A program made the translations under genes and the position numbers. The notes under the pieces are model-generated. The model searched no databases. It had not been told where the DNA came from and was given only the letters and a program-made list of their open reading frames with translations. From assembly GCF_037893185.1 (NCBI RefSeq), contig NZ_CP140772.1:4154001-4218000 (forward strand): a DNA stretch of 64,000 nt, written 5' to 3'. Origin of the DNA: Chitinophaga sp. 180180018-3. GTDB taxonomy: Bacteria; Bacteroidota; Bacteroidia; Chitinophagales; Chitinophagaceae. Shown here in pieces: positions 53,181 to 61,342 of the stretch; positions within the stretch are counted from its first letter, which is position 1; each line of letters starts with the position of its first letter.

Positions 53181-53762
53181 ATGGACTATTTTAAGGTAGC
53201 CGGGGTTTCTTATGCCAATCCGTTGTTTGTATTTGCATTGAGCGCGGAGGCTGCGGAAGAATTTGGAGAATATGCGCCTTTGATAACGGGCATTGGGAAA
53301 GTTAATGCGGCCTATCATCTTACTAAAAAAATACATACTAACAGGCCTGGTATTATTATAAATCTGGGTTCAGCGGGCAGCAATGCTTTTAAACGCGGAG
53401 AAGTGATCTGCTGTAGCAGGTTTATACAACGCGACATGGATGTAAGAGGGTTGGGATTTCAGCTGTATGAAACACCTCTTTCTGGTCAGGAACCGGTATT
53501 ACGCTATGGCCTGGCACCGGAAGGCGTTGAGCACGGGGTTTGCGGCACCGGAGATAGTTTTGAAATGGATCATTCGGCAAAAGATTATAATGTGGTAGAT
53601 ATGGAAGCATATGCGCTGGCATTGGTTGCTCAAACGGAGCAGATCCCGTTCCTTTGCCTGAAATACATCTCGGATGGCGCGGATGGCGCCGCCGCAGATG
53701 ACTGGCAAACCAGCGTGCATCAGGCAGCAGTAGCACTTAAAAAAGTTATATCCAGGCTTTAA
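53181..53762 (+). CDS. Nucleoside phosphorylase/MTA-SAH nucleosidase-family protein
   Basis: The 193-residue protein has the phosphorylase-superfamily layout in short form: PLITGIGKVNAAYHL, INLGSAGS, the purine/ribose site VVDMEAYALA (about 140) and KYISDGAD with the catalytic aspartate. The family cleaves the glycosidic bond of methylthioadenosine, S-adenosylhomocysteine or related nucleosides. It is shorter than E. coli Mtn (about 230 residues), so a variant substrate is possible. A thioredoxin-like gene follows after 17 nt. Confidence 0.85.
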   Translation: MDYFKVAGVSYANPLFVFALSAEAAEEFGEYAPLITGIGKVNAAYHLTKKIHTNRPGIIINLGSAGSNAFKRGEVICCSRFIQRDMDVRGLGFQLYETPLSGQEPVLRYGLAPEGVEHGVCGTGDSFEMDHSAKDYNVVDMEAYALALVAQTEQIPFLCLKYISDGADGAAADDWQTSVHQAAVALKKVISRL

Positions 53763-53779
53763 TATAAAAAAACGGAGAT

Positions 53780-54349
53780 ATGAAATTCAGCGCTTACGAA
53801 GAAGTATTCCAGGAGATATTGAACAGTCCGGCCCCTCAGCCACCGTACGATCATGCGGCTTATCTGGACTATGCGAAACTGAACTGGTCGAGGCAGCAAC
53901 GCTGGCTGAAAACCGGGGTATTAAGCAATGAAGTTGTTGCAGCAGTAAAAACAATTGCAGCCCCGCAGCAATGGATCGTGATCACTGAGCCCTGGTGTGG
54001 CGATGCCGCGCACATCGTGCCTTTCCTGCAAATGATAGCTGCGCTGAATCCATTGATCAGCATCGATTACCAACTGAGAGACTCCCCTCCTTTCCTGATC
54101 AACAGCTACCTGACAGGTACCAGCAAATCTATACCCAAGCTGGTTATCAGAGATGCAGCAGGCGCGGATCTCGCCGTCTGGGGCCCGAGGCCGGCTGGTT
54201 GTCAGGAAGTATATAACCGTCTGATAGCAGAAAAAGCCGATTTTGAGCAGACAAAAATTGCACTGCAAAAGTGGTATAATGAAGATAAAGGGAAAAGTTT
54301 ACAGGAAGAGTTGTTACCACTGTTGGTTAGCACCGTGCCGGCAGGTTGA
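53780..54349 (+). CDS. Thioredoxin-family protein with single active-site cysteine
   Basis: The 189-residue protein has a thioredoxin-like fold with EPWCGDAAHIVPFLQ (about residue 72). The second cysteine of CxxC is replaced (WCGDA), so it cannot act as a normal dithiol oxidoreductase; a monothiol or binding role is more likely. The later segment SIPKLVIRD is the expected cis-Pro strand. There is no signal peptide. It is probably co-transcribed with the nucleosidase gene. Confidence 0.82.
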   Translation: MKFSAYEEVFQEILNSPAPQPPYDHAAYLDYAKLNWSRQQRWLKTGVLSNEVVAAVKTIAAPQQWIVITEPWCGDAAHIVPFLQMIAALNPLISIDYQLRDSPPFLINSYLTGTSKSIPKLVIRDAAGADLAVWGPRPAGCQEVYNRLIAEKADFEQTKIALQKWYNEDKGKSLQEELLPLLVSTVPAG

Positions 54350-54351
54350 CT

Positions 54352-54380
54352 TTGAGCGTCCCGCATTTCTTACTATCTTG
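54352..54380 (+). promoter_or_regulatory. Putative promoter of the Rrf2 regulator gene
   Basis: TTG at 54352-54354, a 19-nt spacer and TATCTTG at 54374-54380 (one T short of TAnnTTTG) precede the ATG at 54401. It would give the regulator its own transcript, separate from the thioredoxin gene. Confidence 0.4.
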
Positions 54381-54400
54381 CAGTGATATCAACAGGTCAT

Positions 54401-54859
54401 ATGCTTTCGAAAACTGCAGAATATGCCCTGAGAGCGACGATCTACATCGCGCAAAAAGGGACAGAGAAAAATAAACTGAGCATCGATGAAATAGCCAATG
54501 GTATCGATTCACCCAAATCGTTTACCGCCAAAATACTACAACTCCTCACCCAGGACAACCGGGTGATCAGTTCTGTTCGTGGCCCCCATGGCGGTTTCTA
54601 TCTGACAGATCATGCCCGGAAATTACCGGTTAAGGCAATTCTTGAAGCGGTAGAATCTGAGAACATCATCACTAAATGTGTACTGGGACTAAAAGAATGC
54701 TCAGAAACAAGGCCCTGCCCTATGCATGCCCAATACAAAACCATCAAGAAACAATTGAAACAAATGTTTGAAAAAACATCCATACAACAATTGGTGGAAG
54801 AGCTTAATAAAGGCAATTATTTTATCGATAACCTGAGCGGCCCCCGGAAACACCCCTGA
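54401..54859 (+). CDS. Rrf2-family iron-sulfur transcriptional regulator (NsrR/IscR-like)
   Basis: The ATG at 54401 (MLSKTAEYALRATIYIA) matches the family's usual N-terminus; an earlier ATG at 54383 is unlikely. The 152-residue protein has a winged helix (LSIDEIANGIDSPKSFTAKI; SSVRGPHGGFYL). Three cysteines with C-x6-C-x5-C spacing (CVLGLKEC then SETRPC, about 92-105) replace the C-x4-5-C-x5-C spacing of NsrR/IscR. The cysteines would bind an iron-sulfur cluster that senses nitric oxide or oxygen. The gene precedes the nitrous oxide reductase operon, whose promoter carries a double dyad, so it is the likely repressor of that operon. Confidence 0.9.
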   Translation: MLSKTAEYALRATIYIAQKGTEKNKLSIDEIANGIDSPKSFTAKILQLLTQDNRVISSVRGPHGGFYLTDHARKLPVKAILEAVESENIITKCVLGLKECSETRPCPMHAQYKTIKKQLKQMFEKTSIQQLVEELNKGNYFIDNLSGPRKHP

Positions 54860-54947
54860 TTTTAACGGCTGATACCTTCTGCAGGCCAACAAACACGCGG
54901 CTTCCAGTCACTAAACCATCTTTTTTCATTTACACAAGTAAACTTTT

Positions 54948-55015
54948 TTGGAAAGCTTCTTAATAAAGGATAATTTTGTCTTTAAATATAAAGGACAAAA
55001 CTATCCTTTATTAAG
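54948..55015 (+). promoter_or_regulatory. nos promoter with overlapping tandem dyad operator
   Basis: TTG at 54948-54950, a 20-nt spacer and TAATTTTG at 54971-54978 form a full Bacteroidota promoter. Two palindrome-like boxes overlap it: AAAGGATAATTTTGTCTTT (54966-54984) and AAAGGACAAAACTATCCTTT (54990-55009). Together they make a 22-bp inverted repeat (54959-54980 with 54994-55015, one mismatch, 13-nt loop). The first box covers the -7 element and the second the start of transcription. This is the geometry of a repressor site, probably for the adjacent Rrf2 protein. Confidence 0.7.
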
Positions 55016-55097
55016 TATGCCGGTATTGTAAGGTCAGACGGGCTGGTTGTCGCTCGCGACGTTATACGCTATCATCACCACTATAAAATTTATCCTC

Positions 55098-55589
55098 ATG
55101 CAACGTTTCTTTTTTCCAGCAACCATTTTACTTGCAGCACTGCTCATCTACAGCTGTGGTTCAGACACTAAACCTGCCACTGATAAAGCAGCGGCCGATT
55201 CCAGTCTGGCTTCTTCAGGCGCCAAAACAGCTACTGCTGCAACTGACGAAGCGAAAGGGCACGGCAAATTCACACAGGTAACGCTAACAGATCCTCCAGA
55301 TCAGGCTATGGCTGGTAAAGGCAAAAGCACTTATGACGTCAAATGCGGCGCCTGTCATAAGCTCACCAATGAAAAACTGGTGGGTCCCGGATGGAAAGGT
55401 GTAACCGAAAGAAGAAAGCCTGAATGGATCATGAACTTCATCACCAATACAGACGAGATGATAGACAAAGATCCGGCTGCACAGGCCATGCTGGAAGAAT
55501 GTATGGTACGTATGCCCAACCAGCACTTATCTGATGATGACGCCAGAAATGTGCTCGAGTTCATGCGGTCTAACGACGTAAAAAAATAA
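55098..55589 (+). CDS. Cytochrome c lipoprotein of the nos operon
   Basis: The ATG at 55098 (MQRFFFPATILLAALLIYSC) gives a 163-residue lipoprotein (Cys20). A low-complexity Ala/Thr/Ser/Lys linker follows, then a class I cytochrome c domain with heme site CGACH (about 83) and distal Met in VRMPNQ (about 136). It is probably the electron donor to NosZ in the periplasm. It is the first gene of the nos operon, 25 nt before nosZ. Clade II nos clusters commonly encode such a cytochrome. Confidence 0.92.
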   Translation: MQRFFFPATILLAALLIYSCGSDTKPATDKAAADSSLASSGAKTATAATDEAKGHGKFTQVTLTDPPDQAMAGKGKSTYDVKCGACHKLTNEKLVGPGWKGVTERRKPEWIMNFITNTDEMIDKDPAAQAMLEECMVRMPNQHLSDDDARNVLEFMRSNDVKK

Positions 55590-55614
55590 TTACTGAATCT
55601 TATCCCATCGCTAT

Positions 55615-57585
55615 ATGAAAAAAACTAGCCTCATGCTGGGCCTGGCCGTAATTGCTGCTGCCACGCAAAGCTGTAAAATGAAAACGGCCGCTACTGCCGT
55701 ACAAGGGGATGCTGCCGCTAAAACCTATGTAGCTCCTGGTAAATACGATGAGTATTATAATTTCGTTTCCGGTGGTTTCAACGGACAGGTATCTGTTTAT
55801 GGATTGCCTTCCGGCAGGCTGCTGAAAATCATTCCTGTATTTTCTGTTTTCCCGGAAAACGGTTATGGCTACAACGAGGAAACCAAAGCCATGCTCAACA
55901 CCACCAATGGTCCTGTTCCCTGGGATGATCAACATCACCTGGATCTGTCGCAAACCAACGGCGAGCAGGATGGACGCTGGCTTTTTGCCAATGCCAATAA
56001 CACTCCCCGCGTAGCAAGAATTGATCTGACTACTTTCAAAACAATGGAAATACTTCAGATCCCCAACAGCGCAGGTAACCACTCCTCTCCTTTTATTACC
56101 GAAAATACAGAGTATGTGGTGGCCGGTACCCGTTTCTCTGTGCCACTCGGCGCTGAAGACGTTCCTATCAGTTCTTTTAAGGATAATTTCCACAGCACGG
56201 CCTCTTTTATAAGCGTGGATAAAAATACCGGGAAGATGAATATTGCATTCCAGATTGTGCTGCCGGGCATGAATCTCGACCTGAGCCATGCTGGTAAAGG
56301 GCCTTCTCACGACTGGTTCTTCTTTTCGAGCTATAATACCGAGCAGGCCTATACGTTGCTGGAAGTAAACGCTTCGCAGAAAGATAAAGACTTTATTGTT
56401 GCCGTTAACTGGAAGAAGGCAGAAGAATATGCCAAAGCCGGTAAGGGCAGGAAAGTCAATGCACCGTATGCCCACAATACCTTCGATGAGCATAAACAAA
56501 CTGCTACCTCTGTTATCGAAAATGAAGTGTTGTTATTAGATCCCAAAGATTGTCCCGATATGGTGTATATGATACCCTGTCCGAAATCTCCGCACGGTTG
56601 CGACATTGATCCATCCGGAGAATATATTGTCGGCAGTGGTAAACTGGCTGCGCTTATACCGGTATTCGCATTCAGTAAAATCACCAAAGCTATCAGCGAT
56701 AAACAATTCGAAGGCGACTTTAAAGGTATCCCCATCATCAAATACGAAGCTGCTCTGTTCGGAGAAGTGAAGAAGCCCGGTCTTGGGCCACTTCACACGG
56801 AATTCGATGGCAGAGGCAATGCTTATACTTCCATGTTTCTTTCTTCCGAGGTGGTGAAATGGAGCCTTAAAGATCTCAAAGTGCTGGATCGGGCACCTAC
56901 TTATTATTCCGTTGGGCACCTGATGATACCCGGAGGCGATACCAAAAAACCTGCAGGAAAATACCTGGTGGCGTACAATAAAATTACGAAAGACCGCTAC
57001 CTGCCTACTGGTCCTGAGCTGGCGCAATCCGCCCAGCTGTATGACATTTCCGGCGATAAAATGCAGCTGATACTGGATTATCCTACCGTAGGGGAACCTC
57101 ACTATGCCCAAGCATGTGCCGCTGGCCTGATCAGGGATAAACAGGTGAAGTTTTATGATATCAATAAAAACGGACACGATTACGTATCCCTTGGGGAGAA
57201 GAATGCCAAAGTAGTCCGCAAGGGCAACCGGGTTGATGTATACATGACCGCTATCAGATCGCACCTGGTGCCGGATAATATTGAAGGGGTATATGTGGGC
57301 GATGAAGTCTACTTCCATGTCACCAACCTGGAGCAGGACTGGGATATTCCGCATGGCTTTGCCATCAAGAACAATCCGAACGCCGAGCTGCTGATCATGC
57401 CGGGCGAAACAGTGACCATGAAGTTCATGCCTGATAAACAGGGTATCTACCCGTTCTACTGCACCGACTTCTGCTCTGCCCTGCACCAGGAAATGTCGGG
57501 CTACCTGCGCGTATCTCCCAAGGGCAGTAATGTTCCGCTGAAATTTGGCACCGGAGATAATATCCAAACTGTTGCAACAAAATAG
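55615..57585 (+). CDS. nosZ: Nitrous oxide reductase, clade II type
   Basis: The 656-residue copper enzyme reduces N2O to N2. The N-terminus is a Sec/lipoprotein-type signal (MKKTSLMLGLAVIAAATQSC), not a twin-arginine signal, which is diagnostic of clade II (atypical) NosZ. The propeller carries CuZ histidine motifs (DDQHHLDLSQ, HGCDID). The C-terminal cupredoxin has the CuA site Cys616-x3-Cys620-x3-His624-x2-Met627 (FYCTDFCSALHQEM). The protein ends in a short tail. A hairpin follows the stop before the accessory genes. No nitrite, NO or nitrate reductase genes are in the window. Confidence 0.97.
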   Translation: MKKTSLMLGLAVIAAATQSCKMKTAATAVQGDAAAKTYVAPGKYDEYYNFVSGGFNGQVSVYGLPSGRLLKIIPVFSVFPENGYGYNEETKAMLNTTNGPVPWDDQHHLDLSQTNGEQDGRWLFANANNTPRVARIDLTTFKTMEILQIPNSAGNHSSPFITENTEYVVAGTRFSVPLGAEDVPISSFKDNFHSTASFISVDKNTGKMNIAFQIVLPGMNLDLSHAGKGPSHDWFFFSSYNTEQAYTLLEVNASQKDKDFIVAVNWKKAEEYAKAGKGRKVNAPYAHNTFDEHKQTATSVIENEVLLLDPKDCPDMVYMIPCPKSPHGCDIDPSGEYIVGSGKLAALIPVFAFSKITKAISDKQFEGDFKGIPIIKYEAALFGEVKKPGLGPLHTEFDGRGNAYTSMFLSSEVVKWSLKDLKVLDRAPTYYSVGHLMIPGGDTKKPAGKYLVAYNKITKDRYLPTGPELAQSAQLYDISGDKMQLILDYPTVGEPHYAQACAAGLIRDKQVKFYDINKNGHDYVSLGEKNAKVVRKGNRVDVYMTAIRSHLVPDNIEGVYVGDEVYFHVTNLEQDWDIPHGFAIKNNPNAELLIMPGETVTMKFMPDKQGIYPFYCTDFCSALHQEMSGYLRVSPKGSNVPLKFGTGDNIQTVATK

Positions 57586-57593
57586 TCTCATAT

Positions 57594-57622
57594 AACCGGC
57601 AGCACACGATGTGCTGCCGGTT
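57594..57622 (+). terminator. Intra-operon hairpin between nosZ and accessory genes
   Basis: A perfect 12-bp stem (57594-57605 with 57611-57622, AACCGGCAGCAC and its complement) with a 5-nt loop is followed by only three T. It lies 8 nt after the nosZ stop and 13 nt before the next start. A leaky terminator or mRNA-end stabiliser would raise NosZ over the maturation proteins. Confidence 0.6.
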
Positions 57623-57635
57623 TCAAGCTGGATGT

Positions 57636-58205
57636 ATGAAGCGATTATCTAATGCCGGACGTATCAGTATTCCTGTTGTGATATTCTTCCTGGCCACTTT
57701 ATGGCTCTTCCCGATGTGGCGCATCGATCTGAGGGCCCCGCAGTACCCGGATGGTTTGACCATGCATATCTGGATCAATGATGTAAAAGGCGACGTACCA
57801 ATTATCAACGGGTTGAATCACTATATTGGTATGAAAACAATCCATAAGGAAGACTTCCTCGAATTTAAATTCATGCCCCTCGCTATCCTGGGATTTATGG
57901 TAACAGGAGTATTCATCTATTTTTTCAGGAAGAAGACATTTTACTATATATGGGCCGTCCTATTCGTTCTTATTGCGATTGCTTCGTTTACTGATTTCTA
58001 TCTCTGGGAATATAATTATGGGCATCACCTGGATCCGGCGGCACCAATAAAGGTACCGGGGATGTCGTATCAACCGCCACTGCTCGGCTATAAAAAACTG
58101 CTGAATTTCGAGGTGCTGTCGCAACCTGATGTTGCCGGATGGTTCTACTGTGCCGCCGGGCTAATACTGGTTTCAACTTCGTTCTATGAATGGAAAAAGA
58201 AATAA
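57636..58205 (+). CDS. Nos-cluster membrane protein of unknown function
   Basis: The ATG at 57636 (MKRLSNAGRIS) gives a 189-residue protein with about four membrane helices (near 11-28, 80-98, 103-122 and 162-180). A soluble loop of about 50 residues follows the first helix (HIWINDVKGDVPIINGLNHY), with conserved His/Asn residues. This protein type regularly sits between nosZ and nosL in Bacteroidota clade II clusters. A part in copper or electron supply is assumed there, not proven. The stop is 1 nt before the nosL start. Confidence 0.75.
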   Translation: MKRLSNAGRISIPVVIFFLATLWLFPMWRIDLRAPQYPDGLTMHIWINDVKGDVPIINGLNHYIGMKTIHKEDFLEFKFMPLAILGFMVTGVFIYFFRKKTFYYIWAVLFVLIAIASFTDFYLWEYNYGHHLDPAAPIKVPGMSYQPPLLGYKKLLNFEVLSQPDVAGWFYCAAGLILVSTSFYEWKKK

Positions 58206-58206
58206 C

Positions 58207-58632
58207 ATGAGATATATCCGGTATGCAGCCACTGCATTTTTTTTATTGTTGATGAGTTGTCAGTCTGGATTAACACCTGTCGATTTCGGGCATGATGCCT
58301 GCGCTCACTGCAGGATGACCATTATAGACAAACGTTATGCTGCCGAGCTTATCACCGCTAAAGGAAAGGCCTTCAAGTTCGATGATATCATCTGCCTGCT
58401 GCAATACCAGGCTGCCACCGGCGCACAACCTGGTTCCCGGATTTTTGTTGCCGGGTATAATACTCCGGAACATTCCTTTATGGAAGTACAACATGCGCGC
58501 TTCCTTCATAACGAGTCCTACAAAACGCCTATGAATGGTAACTATGCAGCCTTTCCTGACACTTCTTCCCTGAAGGAAGGACAAGATCAAAAACTATTGA
58601 AATGGGACGACCTGCTTCGATTAAACCGCTGA
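58207..58632 (+). CDS. nosL: NosL copper chaperone lipoprotein
   Basis: The ATG at 58207 gives a 141-residue lipoprotein (signal ending LLLMSC). The NosL copper-binding motif is seen as CAHCRMTI (about residue 31-38). NosL binds Cu(I) in the periplasm and delivers it to apo-NosZ. The last 31 bases overlap the start of nosD, which implies translational coupling. Confidence 0.93.
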   Translation: MRYIRYAATAFFLLLMSCQSGLTPVDFGHDACAHCRMTIIDKRYAAELITAKGKAFKFDDIICLLQYQAATGAQPGSRIFVAGYNTPEHSFMEVQHARFLHNESYKTPMNGNYAAFPDTSSLKEGQDQKLLKWDDLLRLNR

Positions 58633-59858
58633 AATATCTGCTCTGCCTTCTTTGGCTGATGAGCGGTAACCGGCACAGCCTTGCTGCTACCATCCATATA
58701 TATCCCGGCCCCGGCGCTATTCATAATGCCATCAAAAAGGCGAAACCCGGCGATACGCTGCTACTGAATAATGGCAGGTACAACGAAAACAATATAGAAG
58801 TCCCCCTCAGGATAACCATCCGCGGGGTTGGGAAACCTGTTGTAGATGCCGCCGGTCAATATCCCGGATTTATTATCAGGGCCGACAGCGTTGTAGTAGA
58901 GAACATCCAGGTGCAGCATACCGGCCGCTCTTCGATTGCAGATATTGCCGCTATAAGGATAGTGGATGCAAAGAATGTGACCGTCAGCAACAATCGTATA
59001 TATGAGAGTACTTATGGTGTATATCTCCAGAATGCGCACAGCTGCGTAGTACAGGGGAACCTCATACATACTGCCATGAAAGACGAGATCAATGGAGGCA
59101 ACGGTATACATGCCTGGAAATGCTCCGGCCTCAGGATATCACGGAATAATATCTCCGGTCACCGCGATGGTATCTATTTCGAATTTGTAACCGATTCGAA
59201 CATAGATGGCAACCTGTCGTACGATAATCAGCGTTACGGGCTGCATTTTATGTTCTCGCACCGCGACAGCTATACTGGTAATACTTTCCGGCAAAATGGC
59301 GCGGGAGTAGCGGTGATGTATAGCAAAAATGTAACAATGTATGGCAATACTTTCATTCAGAATTGGGGAGATGCTTCCTACGGATTGTTGCTGAAGGAAA
59401 TTTCCGATAGCCGCATCGAACATAATCAATTCCTGAAGAATACCATTGGCATTTATTTAGAAAGCACCACCCGGGTAGACGTGCTCCGCAATCTTTTCCA
59501 GGATAATGGCTGGGCATTAAGAGTCATGGCCAGCTCCTCAGGCAGCCGGTTCGATGAGAATAATTTCATCGGCAATTCCTTTGATGTGGCTACCAACGGC
59601 ACATTAGTAATGAACACCTTCAGTCATAATTACTGGGATAAGTATGATGGTTATGATCTGAACCGCGATCATATCGGCGATGTACCTCATTATCCCGTTA
59701 GCGTTTATGCTATTGTTTCAGAGAAGATTCCTCCTGCCATGATACTATATCACAGCCTGCTTACCAGTGTTATGGACCAGGTAGAAAAGGTGATGCCCAG
59801 TGTTATCCCGGATCAGTTAAAGGATGACTACCCCATGATGAAAAAATTACAACTATGA
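58602..59858 (+). CDS. nosD: NosD periplasmic copper-site maturation protein
   Basis: The 418-residue protein has a signal peptide (core about 11-28) and a right-handed parallel beta-helix made of short repeats (NVTVSNNRIYES, VVQGNLIHTAM, GLRISRNNISGHRDGIYFEF), the carbohydrate-binding/CASH domain of NosD. It works with the NosFY transporter in building the CuZ sulfide cluster of NosZ. It overlaps nosL at its start by 31 nt and nosF at its end by 4 nt. Confidence 0.94.
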   Translation: MGRPASIKPLKYLLCLLWLMSGNRHSLAATIHIYPGPGAIHNAIKKAKPGDTLLLNNGRYNENNIEVPLRITIRGVGKPVVDAAGQYPGFIIRADSVVVENIQVQHTGRSSIADIAAIRIVDAKNVTVSNNRIYESTYGVYLQNAHSCVVQGNLIHTAMKDEINGGNGIHAWKCSGLRISRNNISGHRDGIYFEFVTDSNIDGNLSYDNQRYGLHFMFSHRDSYTGNTFRQNGAGVAVMYSKNVTMYGNTFIQNWGDASYGLLLKEISDSRIEHNQFLKNTIGIYLESTTRVDVLRNLFQDNGWALRVMASSSGSRFDENNFIGNSFDVATNGTLVMNTFSHNYWDKYDGYDLNRDHIGDVPHYPVSVYAIVSEKIPPAMILYHSLLTSVMDQVEKVMPSVIPDQLKDDYPMMKKLQL

Positions 59859-60577
59859 TCCGCATCAGTCATTTAACGAAGTCATTTAAAAAATTCAAAG
59901 CGCTCAATGATATCAACCTGCAGCTGGAGCGGGGGCAAACCGTTTCCCTGCTGGGTCCGAACGGTTCCGGAAAGACTACACTGATCAAATCTATTCTGGG
60001 ACTGGTTATTCCCGAAAAAGGTATGATCACGGTGAATGGTCAGCAGATCAGCTCCCATTGGGATTACCGCGCCAGGATCGGATATATGCCGCAGATAGGA
60101 CGCTACCCGGAGAATATGTCGATCCGGCAGGTGTTTTCCATGCTAAAAGAAATCAGGAAAGACTGCCGTCATTACGACGAAGAACTGATCGAAAGCTTCG
60201 ACTTACCATCATTCGATGGTAAACTGATGCGTAATCTTTCCGGCGGTACCCGGCAGAAGGTAAGTGCATGCCTTGCATTTCTCTTCTCCCCCGACATTCT
60301 TATCCTCGATGAACCCACTGCCGGCCTGGACCCCATATCAGCGGAACTGGTAAAAGAGAAAATCGCCCGGGAACGGGCTAACGGCAAACTGGTGATCATC
60401 ACCTCTCATGTACTCAGCGACCTGGATGATATTACAAGCCATGTTGTTTACCTGCAGGAAGGAAAACTCATCTGCTTTGCCACCATAGATGAGCTGAAAA
60501 GATCAACAGGGCAGCGCCAATTGAGTAAAGTGATCGCCAATATGATGCAAACAAATTCATATGAGAACAATTATTAA
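59855..60577 (+). CDS. nosF: NosF ABC transporter ATPase
   Basis: The 240-residue ATPase has Walker A GPNGSGKTT (about 36-44), ABC signature LSGGTRQK (about 128-135) and Walker B ILILDEPTAGLDP. It powers the NosY permease, proposed to move a sulfur species for the CuZ site. Overlap with nosD is 4 nt (ATGA) and with nosY 17 nt, so all three are tightly coupled. Confidence 0.95.
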   Translation: MIRISHLTKSFKKFKALNDINLQLERGQTVSLLGPNGSGKTTLIKSILGLVIPEKGMITVNGQQISSHWDYRARIGYMPQIGRYPENMSIRQVFSMLKEIRKDCRHYDEELIESFDLPSFDGKLMRNLSGGTRQKVSACLAFLFSPDILILDEPTAGLDPISAELVKEKIARERANGKLVIITSHVLSDLDDITSHVVYLQEGKLICFATIDELKRSTGQRQLSKVIANMMQTNSYENNY

Positions 60578-61328
60578 ATATATACTGATAGACCTGTTAA
60601 AAAACAGGACAGTGCTGATATACACTTTGGTATTAGCTGTACTGACCATTAGTATTACCGGCATGAGTGACAATATTTCCAAAAGTATGCTCAGCCTGTT
60701 GAACATCACGTTGTTGTTTGTTCCGCTGATCAGTATTCTCTTTTCTACCATCTATTTTTTCAATTCGGCAGAGTTCACGGAATTACTGCTGGCACAGCCT
60801 ATCCGGCGTAAAACCATGCTGCTGGCGTCTTATGCGGGTATCGCCATTGCCCTGGGGCTGGCTTACCTCGTTGGTGTAGGCATCACTGTATGGATATTGT
60901 ACCAGAGCCTTGCCGCAATGATCCTGGTTTTCAGCGGTTTATTGCTGACATTGATATTTGTATCGCTGGCGCTGCTTGTTTTTGTACTTTTCAGAGATAA
61001 AACAAAAGGTATCGGAGCCTCCATCATCATTGCCCTTTTTTTTACGCTATTGTTTGACGGACTGCTGTTAGCCTTTATTTTTTCTTTCAATGAATACCCC
61101 ATTGATAAACCGCTACTGGCATTTATTTCCCTGAATCCCGTAGATCTGGCGAGAATATTAGTCTTGTTACAGCTGGATGCAGCTGTGATGATGGGATACT
61201 CCGGTGCGCTCTTCAAACAATTCCTGGGGTCTGTAACAGGTAGTATATATACCGGTATTTGTATGATAGGCTGGGCTATCATACCATTGCTGGCAGCGTT
61301 GTGGGTTTTCCGGAAAAAGGATATTTGA
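60561..61328 (+). CDS. nosY: NosY ABC transporter permease
   Basis: The 255-residue protein has six membrane helices of the ABC-2 type permease fold. These include segments near 15-33, 43-65, 88-110, 118-138, 150-172 and 230-250. With NosF it forms the transporter that NosD works with. It is the last gene of the operon. The next gene is convergent with only a 14-nt gap and no clear terminator is seen. Confidence 0.92.
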   Translation: MRTIIKYILIDLLKNRTVLIYTLVLAVLTISITGMSDNISKSMLSLLNITLLFVPLISILFSTIYFFNSAEFTELLLAQPIRRKTMLLASYAGIAIALGLAYLVGVGITVWILYQSLAAMILVFSGLLLTLIFVSLALLVFVLFRDKTKGIGASIIIALFFTLLFDGLLLAFIFSFNEYPIDKPLLAFISLNPVDLARILVLLQLDAAVMMGYSGALFKQFLGSVTGSIYTGICMIGWAIIPLLAALWVFRKKDI

Positions 61329-61342
61329 CGGTAGAATATTTA

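Noticed and set aside
54959..55015. Reading the nos upstream inverted repeat as a terminator of the Rrf2 gene
   Set aside because: It is AT-rich with no T-tract, overlaps a complete promoter and contains two operator-like dyads, so a regulatory site explains it better.
55600..56499. Long frame opposite nosZ
   Set aside because: It is the antisense of the nosZ coding region; the plus strand has clear NosZ motifs and this frame has none.
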